A stretch of 38,600 bases of DNA from an uncultured Oxalobacter sp. (GCA_934401755.1 CAKRSU010000019.1:1-38600); one strand, 5' to 3'; positions 10,893-19,900 are shown, numbered from the stretch's first letter. A program made the numbers and translations. Notes: generated from the letters alone by a model not told the origin.

Positions 10893-11531
10893 ATGAATAA
10901 ATTACTTAAAGTACTCATCGCTGCTACCGCAGTTGCCGGTGCAGCTACCGCCTCAGCAGAGGTCACCGACATCATCGCTAACAAACCTTACAGCGCATAT
11001 GTACAAGATCAGCGCGATGTGATCGCACGTTCCGGTTATGGTTTATGCTGGAGAACGGGTTATTGGACCCCAGCAGACGCAATTAAAGAATGCGATCCTG
11101 CATACGTTAAAGAAGAACCAGCTCCAGTACAAGAAACCGTTGCACCTGTTGCTGAAAAATTGGAATTTGCTGCTGATGCTTTCTTTGATACCGACAAATC
11201 TATCGTCAAAAAAGAAGGTAAAGCAAAATTGGATAAATTGGCATCTGACATCTCCGGTCTTGATGTTGAAGTTATCGTTTGCGTTGGTCATACTGACAGC
11301 CGTGGTTCTGAAGCTTACAACCAGAAGTTATCCGAACGCCGTGCAAATGCTGTTAAGTCTTACTTGGTATCCAAGGGCGTTAACGGTAAAAAGATTGTTA
11401 CCGAAGGTAAAGGTGAATTGCAGCCAATCGCTGATAATGCAACCCGTGCTGGTCGTGCTAAGAACCGTCGTGTTGAAATTACTGTTACTGCAACTCCTGC
11501 ACAGCAGGCTGCTCCAGCTGCTCAGAAATAA
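10893..11531 (+). CDS. ompA: OmpA-family outer-membrane/peptidoglycan-binding protein
   Basis: Abundant envelope protein that tethers the outer membrane to peptidoglycan. A 22-residue signal peptide ends ASA before EVTD. There is no eight-strand barrel: residues ~25-75 contain the short conserved segment LCWRTGYWTP with two Cys (GLC...KEC), typical of Burkholderiales OmpA. The C-terminal OmpA/MotB domain (~90-200) has FFDTDKS, VGHTDSRGSEAYNQKLSERRA and AKNRRVEI, including the Asp and Arg used to bind diaminopimelate. An Ala/Gln-rich tail ends the protein. GAGGA at 10883-10887 is well placed upstream of ATG. Codon use is strongly biased (GTT, GCT, GGT rich), as expected for high expression, and a strong terminator follows. 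Confidence 0.93.
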   Translation: MNKLLKVLIAATAVAGAATASAEVTDIIANKPYSAYVQDQRDVIARSGYGLCWRTGYWTPADAIKECDPAYVKEEPAPVQETVAPVAEKLEFAADAFFDTDKSIVKKEGKAKLDKLASDISGLDVEVIVCVGHTDSRGSEAYNQKLSERRANAVKSYLVSKGVNGKKIVTEGKGELQPIADNATRAGRAKNRRVEITVTATPAQQAAPAAQK

Positions 11532-11551
11532 TTTCTGCTCTTATTTAAAAG

Positions 11552-11578
11552 ACCCCGCTATTATACGCGGGGTTTTTT
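11552..11578 (+). terminator. Intrinsic terminator of ompA
   Basis: CCCCGC (11553-11558) pairs with GCGGGG (11567-11572), followed by TTTTTT. Strong rho-independent terminator, 20 bp after the ompA stop. Confidence 0.92.
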
Positions 11579-11638
11579 ATTGTCTACAGCACCAGTTTCT
11601 CATCTCTCTGATTAAAGAAAGAAAATATCAAAAGCAGC

Positions 11639-11644
11639 TATAAT
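11639..11644 (+). promoter_or_regulatory. -10 box (TATAAT) immediately before ubiG
   Basis: A perfect TATAAT ends 9 bp before the ubiG ATG at 11654. Transcription would start at about 11651, i.e. at or within a few bases of the start codon. The -35 is poor. No Shine-Dalgarno is visible in front of either possible ATG (11654, 11672). Confidence 0.45.
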
Positions 11645-11653
11645 CATTTCATC

Positions 11654-12364
11654 ATGGTTTCTTTTACTAGTATGAATCAAGACGATAACGAACTGCAAAA
11701 ATTTAATGCAGCATCAGCAGATTGGTGGAATCCTAATGGCAGTTTTCGCCCACTACACGACATGAATCCGTTGCGTCTATCTTGGATAAACAATCTTATC
11801 GACTTAAACCAAAAAAAGATTCTTGATATTGGCTGCGGAGGAGGTATTTTTGCAGAAGCACTTGCAAAACAAGGCGCACTCGTTACGGCAATTGACTTAG
11901 CAGAAAACGCTATCATGATTGCTAAACAACATGCCATCGCATCAAACCTTAAAATCGATTATCAATGCCGTTCTGTTGAAGCCCTTGCTAAAGAGTATTC
12001 CAATACATTTGATATTATTACTTGCATGGAACTACTTGAGCATGTTCCTTCTCCCGAATCCATCATACGTGCTTGCGCTCACTTGTTAAAACCTGGCGGA
12101 TATGCTGTATTTGCAACGTTAAATCGAAACCTAAAAGCGCTGTTTCATGCCATTATTGGGGCAGAATACATTTTAAATCTTCTCCCCCCTGGAACACATG
12201 ACTTCAATAAGTTCATCACACCAGCTGAACTTTGCAAAATAGCGAGACACCACAAACTATCCATTGAAGCGATAACCGGAATCACTTGTGATTTAAGCGC
12301 CCGTTATTTTCATTTGACAACTGATGCACGAGTCAACTATATGATTGCTTGTATTAAAGACTGA
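11654..12364 (+). CDS. ubiG: Ubiquinone biosynthesis O-methyltransferase
   Basis: SAM-dependent enzyme performing both O-methylations in ubiquinone synthesis. The 236-aa protein has the family start ELQKFNAASADWWNPNGSFRPLHDMNPLR, the SAM motif ILDIGCGGGIFAEALA near residue 56, ELLEHVPSPESII, and the C-terminal LPPGTHDFNKFITPAEL that is diagnostic for UbiG. A second ATG at 11672 is closer to the usual family start; neither has a ribosome site, and the nearby TATAAT would give a nearly leaderless mRNA from 11654. The phosphatase gene follows after 10 bp. Confidence 0.95.
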   Translation: MVSFTSMNQDDNELQKFNAASADWWNPNGSFRPLHDMNPLRLSWINNLIDLNQKKILDIGCGGGIFAEALAKQGALVTAIDLAENAIMIAKQHAIASNLKIDYQCRSVEALAKEYSNTFDIITCMELLEHVPSPESIIRACAHLLKPGGYAVFATLNRNLKALFHAIIGAEYILNLLPPGTHDFNKFITPAELCKIARHHKLSIEAITGITCDLSARYFHLTTDARVNYMIACIKD

Positions 12365-12374
12365 GAAAATAGAT

Positions 12375-13064
12375 ATGACTTCACTGCCCCAATTTCGCAA
12401 ACCTAAAGCCATCCTTTTTGATCTAGACGGAACTCTTGCCGATTCGGCGCCTGACTTAACGGCAGCCATTAATGAAGTCCGTGTCGAATTTGACCTTGAA
12501 CGATTACCCTATAAAGCGCTCCGTCCTTACGCATCGGCGGGAGCTCCCGGACTTGTTAAAGCCGCATTTCAAATCGAACGTCATCACATACTATTTCCAT
12601 TTTTAAGAGAAAGATTCCTCGCTCATTACCGAACTAGCATTACCAATGGTGCGACAAAAACACACTTATTCAGTGGCATTTTTGAACTTCTTCAATTACT
12701 TGAAAAAAACAATATTGCATGGGGAATCGTAACCAACAAAGTCGAAAGTCTTGCTAAACCACTCATCGGCAAAATCGGTCTAAATCATACAGGCTGCTTA
12801 GTGGCAGGCGACACTACAAAACACCCTAAGCCATATCCCGATCCATTAATTGAAGGCGCAAAACGACTTCACATCGCACCACAAGACTGTTGGTATATTG
12901 GAGATGACCTGCGTGATATACAAGCTGGACATGCAGCAGGAGCAAGTGCCGCCATTGCAGCAAAATGGGGCTATTGCACCAATCCCGAAAGCTGGCAGTC
13001 TGATTTTATTGCAGAAACCCCTCAGCAACTCATAACGCTTATTCAAACCACATTAAACCATTAA
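12375..13064 (+). CDS. gph: HAD phosphatase, phosphoglycolate phosphatase / MupP type
   Basis: HAD-superfamily hydrolase, 229 aa. All four HAD motifs are present: FDLDGTLADSAPDL (motif I, nucleophile Asp), GIVTNK (II), KHPKPYPDP (III lysine) and WYIGDDLRDIQAG (IV). A helical cap lies between motifs I and II. Directly following ubiG, in Pseudomonas the corresponding gene is mupP (N-acetylmuramate 6-phosphate phosphatase of cell-wall recycling), whereas Burkholderiales annotation usually says gph; sequence alone does not decide. The frame runs up to a TTG at 12345 inside ubiG; ATG at 12375 is chosen because MTSLPQFRKPKAILFD has the normal short lead to motif I. A terminator follows directly. 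Confidence 0.88.
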   Translation: MTSLPQFRKPKAILFDLDGTLADSAPDLTAAINEVRVEFDLERLPYKALRPYASAGAPGLVKAAFQIERHHILFPFLRERFLAHYRTSITNGATKTHLFSGIFELLQLLEKNNIAWGIVTNKVESLAKPLIGKIGLNHTGCLVAGDTTKHPKPYPDPLIEGAKRLHIAPQDCWYIGDDLRDIQAGHAAGASAAIAAKWGYCTNPESWQSDFIAETPQQLITLIQTTLNH

Positions 13065-13066
13065 GT

Positions 13067-13103
13067 AAAAAAAACGGAACGCCATCAAAACGTTCCGTTT
13101 TTT
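13067..13103. terminator. Bidirectional terminator between gph and metK
   Basis: A run of A followed by ACGGAACG (13074-13081), a 9-nt loop (13082-13090) and CGTTCCGTTTTTTT forms a stem with T-run on both strands, serving the converging gph and metK transcripts. Confidence 0.9.
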
Positions 13104-13125
13104 AAATCCAATAATATTAATGTGT

Positions 13126-14292
13126 TTATAATCCAGCAGCTGATTTTAACGCTTCAACTTTATCGGTACGTTCCCATGTAAATTCAGGCTCTGCACGCCC
13201 AAAATGACCATAAGCCGCTGTTTTGCTGTAACGTGGTTTCAACAAATCTAACATTTGAACAATACCTTTAGGTCGCAAATCGAATGTATCTGCCACAATA
13301 GCCGCAATTCTTTCATCACTAATCACACCTGTACCTTGAGTATTGACTGTAATATTAATTGGACGAGCAATACCGATTGCATAGCTCACTTGGATCTGAC
13401 ATTTCTTCGCTAATCCTGCTGCAACGACATTTTTTGCCACATAGCGAGCCGCATATGCTGCAGAACGATCCACTTTAGAAGGATCTTTACCAGAAAAAGC
13501 ACCACCTCCATGAGGGCAAGCGCCACCATAAGTATCCACAATAATCTTGCGGCCCGTCAAACCACAATCCCCTTGTGGACCACCAACCACAAAACTGCCT
13601 GTTGGATTGATAAAATATTTAGGCGCATTTTTCATCAATTCGGCAGGTAAAACAGGCTTAATAATTTCTTCAATAACAGCTTCTTCAATTTGCTGATATG
13701 GCACATCAGGCGCATGTTGAGTCGATAACACAACGGTATCAACACTTACTGGCACCCCGTCAACATAACGCAAAGTCACTTGAGATTTTGCATCAGGGCG
13801 CAACCAAGGCAATCGACCATCTTTACGCAATTGTGACTGACGTTCCATTAAACGATGCGCATAATAAATAGCAGCTGGCATATATTCTTCTGCTTCATCG
13901 CAAGCATATCCAAACATCAATCCCTGATCCCCTGCGCCTTGATCCAAATCAAGGCCAGATCCTTCATCAACACCTTGGGCAATGTCTGGAGACTGTCGAT
14001 CATAAGCAACAAGTACCGCACATCCTTTATAGTCGATCCCATAATCGGTATTGTCATAACCAATGCGCTTAATGGTATCTCTTGCAACATCAATATAATT
14101 GACATTCGCTTTCGTTGTAATTTCTCCGGCCAATACAACTAACCCGGTATTACATAAGGTTTCAGCCGCAACACGTGCAGAAGTGTCTTGTTCAAAAATT
14201 GCATCTAAAATCGCATCAGAAATCTGATCCGCAACTTTATCAGGATGACCTTCAGAAACGGATTCTGAAGTAAAAAGATAGTCGTTAGACAT
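13126..14292 (-). CDS. metK: S-adenosylmethionine synthetase
   Basis: Makes SAM from methionine and ATP. The 388-aa protein has an N-terminal [25 protein letters not shown], the hexapeptide-type [12 protein letters not shown] near residue 120 and the P-loop-like [19 protein letters not shown] near 265. The frame extends 18 codons further to 14346, but ATG at 14292 is preceded by AAGGAG at the right distance and matches the family N-terminus. The ~120-nt leader is rich in inverted repeats (separate entry). Transcribed divergently from lpxL. Confidence 0.97.
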   Translation of the reverse strand: MSNDYLFTSESVSEGHPDKVADQISDAILDAIFEQDTSARVAAETLCNTGLVVLAGEITTKANVNYIDVARDTIKRIGYDNTDYGIDYKGCAVLVAYDRQSPDIAQGVDEGSGLDLDQGAGDQGLMFGYACDEAEEYMPAAIYYAHRLMERQSQLRKDGRLPWLRPDAKSQVTLRYVDGVPVSVDTVVLSTQHAPDVPYQQIEEAVIEEIIKPVLPAELMKNAPKYFINPTGSFVVGGPQGDCGLTGRKIIVDTYGGACPHGGGAFSGKDPSKVDRSAAYAARYVAKNVVAAGLAKKCQIQVSYAIGIARPINITVNTQGTGVISDERIAAIVADTFDLRPKGIVQMLDLLKPRYSKTAAYGHFGRAEPEFTWERTDKVEALKSAAGL

Positions 14293-14329
14293 TAAAAGCT
14301 CCTTTACCAATAAGAAACCGCAAACTGCT

Positions 14330-14410
14330 GTCGCAGTCCACAACAAAGAAGCCTGCGACGCTTTAGCGAAATTTATAAACCGCTTCGCAAGTTGCCCGTT
14401 AACTCAGCGG
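14330..14410 (-). promoter_or_regulatory. Hairpin-rich 5' leader of metK
   Basis: Three inverted repeats lie between 38 and 118 bp upstream of the metK ATG: GTCGCAG (14330-14336) with CTGCGAC (14353-14359); CGCT/AGCG (14359-14368); and CCGCT (14380-14384) with AGCGG (14406-14410). In addition GCGAA (14366-14370) can pair with TTCGC (14384-14388), an alternative pairing. This suggests a folded leader, possibly a metabolite-sensing element, but I cannot match it to a known SAM or SAH riboswitch consensus. Confidence 0.4.
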
Positions 14411-14575
14411 AATTCATCATTGTACGCTGAAATTATAAGTTATCAAGATGTCCTTTTTCGTTTTTCATTTTCTCCCTTTTTCCCCTGAAATTGAATGAAT
14501 TACAATGAAAAATAAAAAAACGTTTAACCAAACAACAAAATACGAAGACAGCAATATTTCCCTCATACGAACAAC

Positions 14576-14603
14576 GTGACTTTCAAGTCAGCATTGTTAT
14601 AAT
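14576..14603 (+). promoter_or_regulatory. Promoter of lpxL-dapF with overlapping palindrome
   Basis: GTGACT (14576-14581), 16-bp spacer, TATAAT (14598-14603), then GAGGAA as ribosome site before the ATG at 14628. The -35 overlaps a perfect inverted repeat TGACTT-tc-AAGTCA (14577-14590), a candidate operator. Confidence 0.6.
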
Positions 14604-14627
14604 GCCCCATCATTGAGGAAATTTGTA

Positions 14628-15518
14628 ATGCGCTTTTTACTATTTATACTCTGGGTACTTCATTGGCTCCCATTACCGATACTGGGACGCCTTGGCAAAT
14701 TGCTTGGCACTTGTGCTTATTATCTTTGGGGACATCGACGTCGAATTACGTTGATCAATCTCAGCTTATGTTTCCCTGATATGCCTCAGTCAGAACGAGA
14801 ACTCATCGCCAAAAAGCATTTTCAGGCATACGGTCGCAGTATTCTCGAACGAGGCATTCTTTGGTGGGCTTCTGTTAAACGAATTAAGCGACTCATTCAT
14901 GTTGAACCAGAAATTCCCTATAACGAAACGCGTTCTGGCCCCGTGATCTTTTTATGCCCTCATTTCGTCTGTCTAGAAATACCCGGGGCCATTATTACGA
15001 TGGACTCTCCTGGATGCTCAATTTATACCGAGCAAAAAAACAAAGTATTTGATGCTATGCTACGGAAAGGACGCATGCGTTTTCATAAAGACGTTTTTCT
15101 CTTTAATCGAAGCCAAGGGATCAAGCCCATTATACGAGCCCTGCACAAAGGCATCCCTTTTCTCATGCTGCCAGATATGGATTTTGGGATAAAAGATGCT
15201 GAGTTTGTCCCATTTTTTGGAATTCCTGCCGCAACATTAGTTGCAACATCTCGGCTTGCCGCTGTATCCCGAGCCAAAGTCATTCCTGTTATTGCAACAT
15301 TTCTTCCCAACTATCAAGGTTGGAAAGTGAAATTTTATCCACCATGGGATCATTTTCCAACCAAAGATACGTTGGCTGATACTCGACGGATGAACGAATT
15401 TATCGAACAACGTATCTTAGAGGCTCCTTCTGAATATCTATGGACACATCGACGTTTTAAAACACGTCCACAAGGAATGCCTCCCGTTTATGGGAAAGAT
15501 GATAGAAATCAAAAATAA
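14628..15518 (+). CDS. lpxL: Lipid A biosynthesis acyltransferase (LpxL/HtrB family)
   Basis: Adds a secondary acyl chain to Kdo2-lipid A or its precursor at the inner membrane. The 296-aa protein has an N-terminal hydrophobic anchor (FLLFILWVLHWLPL), the HxxxxE catalytic dyad in CPHFVCLEIPG near residue 115, LPDMDFG, and the C-terminal YLWTHRRFKTRP. The open frame extends 5 codons upstream to TTG 14613, but GAGGAA lies 7 bases before ATG 14628, which settles the start. Which acyl position it serves (LpxL versus LpxM) cannot be said. dapF follows after 18 bp. Confidence 0.9.
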   Translation: MRFLLFILWVLHWLPLPILGRLGKLLGTCAYYLWGHRRRITLINLSLCFPDMPQSERELIAKKHFQAYGRSILERGILWWASVKRIKRLIHVEPEIPYNETRSGPVIFLCPHFVCLEIPGAIITMDSPGCSIYTEQKNKVFDAMLRKGRMRFHKDVFLFNRSQGIKPIIRALHKGIPFLMLPDMDFGIKDAEFVPFFGIPAATLVATSRLAAVSRAKVIPVIATFLPNYQGWKVKFYPPWDHFPTKDTLADTRRMNEFIEQRILEAPSEYLWTHRRFKTRPQGMPPVYGKDDRNQK

Positions 15519-15536
15519 TCTCGTTAAAACACAGCT

Positions 15537-16394
15537 ATGAAGCTAAACTTTACAAAAATGCATGGTGCAGGCAATGACTTTATTGTTATTGATGCTTGCC
15601 ATCAAAAAGTTGATCTTTCTCAAGATCAACGACGATTCATTGCCGATAGACGTTTTGGCATTGGCGCTGATCAAATACTCATTGTTGAACCTTCTCGTCT
15701 GCCCCATACTGATTTTCGCTATCGCATTTTCAACGCAGATGGTGGCGAAGTCGAACAATGCGGTAACGGTGCTCGAGCATTTGCTATTTTTGTCACCGAA
15801 AAGAAAATGACTCGAAAAAATCCTATCCGTGTTGAAACAAAAGCGGGAATCATTGAACTAAAAGTTCAAGGGAAAAATACGGTAACGGTTGATATGGGAA
15901 AACCTACTTTTAACTTGCCCAATACCCTTTTCAATCCAACCGGATTAATTGGTAAACTTCAGCACAATATGAATGTCTGGACATTACCGCTACCAGACAA
16001 TATGGGAACCATTCAAATTAGTGCCGTTTCCATGGGAAACCCTCATGCCGTCCAAGTTGTTGAGCATATTGATACGGCTCCGGTACTTCAACAAGGTCCT
16101 TATATCGAACATCATCTGGCATTTCCTAATCGAGTTAATGCAGGATTTATGGAGATTTTAGACCGTCACCATATCCGTTTACGCGTATTTGAACGGGGAG
16201 CGGGAGAAACGCTTGCTTGCGGAACAGGCGCCTGCGCTGCTGTCGTATCAGGCATTCAACGTGGCCTTTTGGACTCCCCTGTCACGGTACAAGCAAGAGG
16301 GGGAACTTTAGAAATCGCTTGGAACGATGAGCATTCTAACGTTATGATGACAGGCCCTGCTGTCATTGTATTCAATGGTACAATCGAACTATAA
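15537..16394 (+). CDS. dapF: Diaminopimelate epimerase
   Basis: Interconverts LL- and meso-diaminopimelate for lysine and peptidoglycan synthesis. The 285-aa protein has [15 protein letters not shown] at its start, the first catalytic Cys in [17 protein letters not shown] (~residue 75) and the second in [17 protein letters not shown] (~227). The two half-domains look complete. No clear ribosome site is visible, so translation may be coupled to lpxL. The lpxL-dapF order is standard in Burkholderiales. Confidence 0.97.
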   Translation: MKLNFTKMHGAGNDFIVIDACHQKVDLSQDQRRFIADRRFGIGADQILIVEPSRLPHTDFRYRIFNADGGEVEQCGNGARAFAIFVTEKKMTRKNPIRVETKAGIIELKVQGKNTVTVDMGKPTFNLPNTLFNPTGLIGKLQHNMNVWTLPLPDNMGTIQISAVSMGNPHAVQVVEHIDTAPVLQQGPYIEHHLAFPNRVNAGFMEILDRHHIRLRVFERGAGETLACGTGACAAVVSGIQRGLLDSPVTVQARGGTLEIAWNDEHSNVMMTGPAVIVFNGTIEL

Positions 16395-16437
16395 ATATAT
16401 TGCAACAAAGCGACATCCAATCATTATGAGGCACTCT

Positions 16438-17310
16438 ATGGCAATTGACTCCAACAAATTTCGTATTACCGATGGCAAAAGATTTCATCTAAAAGATTTC
16501 TCAACGCTTGTTTCTCCTTTCTACAGTGACAATGCTGATTACAAAAAGAAACTGAAAAAAAATACGAAAGCACTTAATCAGCAACAAAGTATGCTTTATG
16601 CCTCTGGAAAATATTCTTTATTAATTATTTTCCAAGCAATGGATGCCGCAGGAAAAGATGGTGCAATTAAACACGTTATGTCGGGCGTTAACCCTCAAGG
16701 GTGTCGTGTTCAAAACTTCAAACAACCGTCTAAACTTGAATTAAGTCACAGTTTCCTCTGGCGCTCAACCCTTGTTTTGCCACAACAAGGTGAAATCGTC
16801 ATGTTTAATCGCTCTTACTATGAAGATGTTTTAGTCAGTCGCGTCCATCCTGAAATCCTAGATGTTGCTAATTTACCGGATACAAAATTTAATCGCAGCT
16901 TCTGGGAAAATCGTTATAAAGCCATTCGTGATTATGAAGAACATTTATACCGAAGCGGCACTCGCATTATCAAATTCTTTTTATATGTTTCTAAAGAAGA
17001 ACAACGACTCCGATTACTAGACCGCATTAATACGCCTGAAAAAAACTGGAAACTGAGTTTAGGTGATTTTGAAGAACGTAAATACTGGGGAGAATATATG
17101 GATGCTTTTGAGAAAGCCATTCAAAGCACTTCAACGCCATCTTGTCCATGGTATTGCATCCCAGCAGATGACAAAAAAAATGCGCGACTTATTATTTCTT
17201 CGGCCATTTTAAAGACACTTTCTGACATGAGGCTCTCCTATCCTGAACCAACGGTTAGCCACGCCAATGAATTAGAAATGCTACGCGAAAAATTAGACTC
17301 ATCTAACTGA
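16438..17310 (+). CDS. ppk2: Polyphosphate kinase 2 family protein (polyphosphate:nucleotide phosphotransferase)
   Basis: Transfers phosphate between polyphosphate and nucleotides. The 290-aa protein has the PPK2 Walker A segment FQAMDAAGKDGAIKHVM (~residue 65), the Walker B/lid area FNRSYYEDVLVSRVHP (~125), RYKAIRDYEEHLYRSGTRIIKFFLYVSKEEQRLRL and NWKLSLGDFEER. It is a single-domain form; the subclass (AMP- or ADP-phosphorylating) is not decided here. ATG at 16438 is used because GAGG lies upstream at a good distance; the frame is open into the 3' end of dapF, and a further ATG is at 16426. A strong terminator follows. Confidence 0.9.
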   Translation: MAIDSNKFRITDGKRFHLKDFSTLVSPFYSDNADYKKKLKKNTKALNQQQSMLYASGKYSLLIIFQAMDAAGKDGAIKHVMSGVNPQGCRVQNFKQPSKLELSHSFLWRSTLVLPQQGEIVMFNRSYYEDVLVSRVHPEILDVANLPDTKFNRSFWENRYKAIRDYEEHLYRSGTRIIKFFLYVSKEEQRLRLLDRINTPEKNWKLSLGDFEERKYWGEYMDAFEKAIQSTSTPSCPWYCIPADDKKNARLIISSAILKTLSDMRLSYPEPTVSHANELEMLREKLDSSN

Positions 17311-17350
17311 TAGTTAAATCGCTTTTTACCGTAATCTGCTTTACTTCTAA

Positions 17351-17397
17351 AAAAAATTCACTGATATCTAAAAAAAGATCTTCAGTGAATTTTTTAT
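17351..17397 (+). terminator. Intrinsic terminator after ppk2
   Basis: AAAAAATTCACTGA (17351-17364) pairs with TCAGTGAATTTTTT (17382-17395); the A/T-rich outer arms make it able to work on both strands. The remaining ~245 bp to ahpC are AT-rich and carry no gene; I looked for an OxyR-type site and found only a weak partial match. Confidence 0.88.
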
Positions 17398-17645
17398 TGA
17401 AGAGACTGGTATAACTATATGTATCATAACGATTTTTCAAACAATGCTTTCAACATTTTCATCTAAAAAAATAACAAACACCTTATTTTATTGATTAAAA
17501 CCTCGCTAAAAAAGACCTTTCCTCCTGTGATGTTTTTAAATTTGTGATTAAATAATCATATCGGCACAAAAAATAGATAATGTTCTAAAAAACTGTTATC
17601 CATAAAAAGCCATTCATTAATTGACGAACATTCAAGGAGAAGAAT

Positions 17646-18224
17646 ATGGCCAAAAAGCAAAAACCTATTATCAATTCCATCATCAAACCATTTAAAGCAC
17701 AAGCATACCGTAATGGTGAATTTGTTAAGGTTACCAATGAAGATCTAAAAGGAAAATGGTCTGTGATCTTCTTTTACCCAGCAGATTTTACCTTTGTCTG
17801 CCCAACAGAATTAGGAGACCTTGCCGATCATTACGAAGAATTCCAAAAATTGGGCGTTGATATTTATTCTGTATCAACTGATACGCATTTCGTTCATAAA
17901 GCATGGGCAGATGCATCAGATACGATCAAAAAAATTCAGTACACCATGATTGGAGATCCAACAGGAACCATCTCCCGCAATTTTAATGTCATGATTGAAG
18001 GCGCAGGCCAAGCATTACGTGGCACTTTCGTCATCAATCCAGAAGGTGAAATTAAAGTTTGTGAAATTCATGATTTAGGTATTGGCCGTTCTGCTTCAGA
18101 ATTGTTACGTAAAATTCAAGCCGCACAATATGTTGCTAATCATGATGGGGAAGTTTGCCCTGCATCCTGGCAGCCAGGAGCAGAAACGCTAACCCCTTCT
18201 TTAGATCTGATTGGTAAAATCTGA
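17646..18224 (+). CDS. ahpC: Alkyl hydroperoxide reductase C (2-Cys peroxiredoxin)
   Basis: Reduces H2O2 and organic peroxides. The 192-aa protein has the peroxidatic Cys in [21 protein letters not shown] (~residue 50) and the resolving Cys in [11 protein letters not shown] (~170) near the C-terminus, as in the AhpC/Prx1 class. AAGGAGAAG at 17634-17642 is a strong ribosome site. ahpF, its reductase, lies 103 bp downstream behind a hairpin. Confidence 0.97.
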   Translation: MAKKQKPIINSIIKPFKAQAYRNGEFVKVTNEDLKGKWSVIFFYPADFTFVCPTELGDLADHYEEFQKLGVDIYSVSTDTHFVHKAWADASDTIKKIQYTMIGDPTGTISRNFNVMIEGAGQALRGTFVINPEGEIKVCEIHDLGIGRSASELLRKIQAAQYVANHDGEVCPASWQPGAETLTPSLDLIGKI

Positions 18225-18244
18225 TCCCTCTTAAATGGGTCCTT

Positions 18245-18273
18245 AATACCGCAGGTTTTCCTGCGGTATTTTC
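18245..18273 (+). terminator. Strong hairpin between ahpC and ahpF
   Basis: AATACCGCAGG (18245-18255), TTTT loop, CCTGCGGTATT (18260-18270), then TT. An 11-bp perfect stem with a short T tail: probably a partial terminator or mRNA-stabilising structure that lowers ahpF relative to ahpC. Confidence 0.75.
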
Positions 18274-18327
18274 ATCGGTAGCCTAACAATATAAGCCACG
18301 CCTAAACTTTCTAAAAAAGGAAATGCT

Positions 18328-19872
18328 ATGTTGGACGACAAAGTAAAAGAACAACTCCGCGCTTATTTCACAAAACTAGCCCATCCCGTTATTTTGAGCG
18401 CATCGATTGATGCCAGTTCCGAATCTCAAAAAATGTTGGATTTACTCAATGATCTGAGATCGATAACCCCTCAAATCACCCTCAAAAATGATGGAAATGA
18501 TTTAAGAAAACCTTCTTTTACCGTTAGCTCCCCGACGAATCGCATTCATATCACCTTCGCGGGCTTACCCATGGGGCACGAATTCACATCCCTTATTCTG
18601 GCTATTTTACAAACAGGTGGACATCCCCCCAAAATTGAATCCGAAGTCATCGAACAAATTAAACAATTAAAAGGCACCTTCCACTTTGAAACTTACGTTT
18701 CTTTGACCTGCCAAAATTGCCCTGAAGTCATTCAGGCACTAAATCTCATGGCTGTATTGAATCCGAATATCTCAAGTACCATGATTGATGGTGCGATCTA
18801 TCAAGATGAGGTGAAAAAGCGGCAAATTATGGCTGTGCCAACCGTTTATTTAAATGGCAAAGAATTCGGTCAAGGCCGTATGAATATCCGAGAAATTCTC
18901 GCTAAAATTGACACGGATAGCGTAAAACGTCATGCTCAAAAAATTTCAGAAAAACTCCCTTTTGATGTCCTTGTGATTGGGGGAGGATCGGCTGCAGCAG
19001 CTGCATCCATTTATGCAGCCAGAAAAGGAATTAGAACAGGGCTTATTACCGAAAACTTTGGCGGTCAAATTTTAAATACAACGGATATCGAAAATATTAT
19101 CGCTATCCGAAAAACAGAAGGGGTTCATCTGGCGTCCCTCTATGAAGAAAATATACGAAGTCATGCGATTGATGTCATGATGCCCCAACGTGCTGTTAAA
19201 TTAACGCCAGGCGATCTCATCGAAATCCAGCTAGAAAGTGGTGCTCTTGTGAAAAGCAAAACGGTCATTCTAGCGACAGGCGCAAATTGGCGAAAAATGA
19301 ATATTCCTGGTGAAGAAACTTATCTCGGTAAAGGAGTTGCTTTCTGTCCACATTGTGATGGTCCGTTGTACAAAGGAAAAGATATTGCCGTCATCGGAGG
19401 GGGTAATTCTGCCGTAGAAGCAGCAATTGACCTTGCGGGTATTGCCAATCATGTCTCGGTTATCATTCGTAGTGACCAACTAACAGCGGACACCATTCTG
19501 CAAGAAAAAATGTTATCCCTTAAGAATATAACGCTGATTCGCCAAGCTCAAACGACTGAAGTACTTGGTGATGGACAAAAAGTGACAGGACTTATCTATC
19601 TTGATCGAACCGATAACACTCAAAAAACACTCACGTTATCGGGCATTTTCGTTCAAATTGGACAAATCCCTGCCACAGATTGGCTAAAAGATAGCCCAAT
19701 TACGCTTAATGAAAAACAAGAAATTGAAGTTGATGCCTATAACAAAACATCGGTTCCTGGTATTTTTGCTGCAGGTGATGTTTCTTCATCTCCTTATAAA
19801 CAGATTGTCATTGCATTAGGCGATGGGGCAAAGGCCGCATTAAGTGCATTTGATTATCTTATTCGGCATTAA
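18328..19872 (+). CDS. ahpF: Alkyl hydroperoxide reductase subunit F
   Basis: FAD/NADH disulfide reductase that recycles AhpC. The 514-aa protein has the N-terminal double-thioredoxin domain with its redox pair in CQNC (C128, C131), an FAD domain from ~210 and the second redox pair CPHC (C340, C343), followed by the NAD-binding IAVIGGGNSAVEAAIDLA and the C-terminal GIFAAGDVSSSPYKQIVIALGDGAKAA segment. Oddity: the first dinucleotide motif reads GGGSAAAAA (218-226), where AhpF/thioredoxin reductases normally have GGGPAGAAA, so the Pro and the third Gly of GxGxxG are replaced. AAGGAA precedes the ATG. Confidence 0.96.
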   Translation: MLDDKVKEQLRAYFTKLAHPVILSASIDASSESQKMLDLLNDLRSITPQITLKNDGNDLRKPSFTVSSPTNRIHITFAGLPMGHEFTSLILAILQTGGHPPKIESEVIEQIKQLKGTFHFETYVSLTCQNCPEVIQALNLMAVLNPNISSTMIDGAIYQDEVKKRQIMAVPTVYLNGKEFGQGRMNIREILAKIDTDSVKRHAQKISEKLPFDVLVIGGGSAAAAASIYAARKGIRTGLITENFGGQILNTTDIENIIAIRKTEGVHLASLYEENIRSHAIDVMMPQRAVKLTPGDLIEIQLESGALVKSKTVILATGANWRKMNIPGEETYLGKGVAFCPHCDGPLYKGKDIAVIGGGNSAVEAAIDLAGIANHVSVIIRSDQLTADTILQEKMLSLKNITLIRQAQTTEVLGDGQKVTGLIYLDRTDNTQKTLTLSGIFVQIGQIPATDWLKDSPITLNEKQEIEVDAYNKTSVPGIFAAGDVSSSPYKQIVIALGDGAKAALSAFDYLIRH

Positions 19873-19900
19873 TCAGATTTTGCGTGATCCTTCACTATTC

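Noticed and set aside
11038..11643. 201-codon frame overlapping ompA
   Set aside because: Shadow frame of ompA created by its strong codon bias; the peptide is Leu-rich with no family features.
17530..17640. OxyR-binding site before ahpC
   Set aside because: Only partial ATAG/CTA half-sites with wrong spacing.
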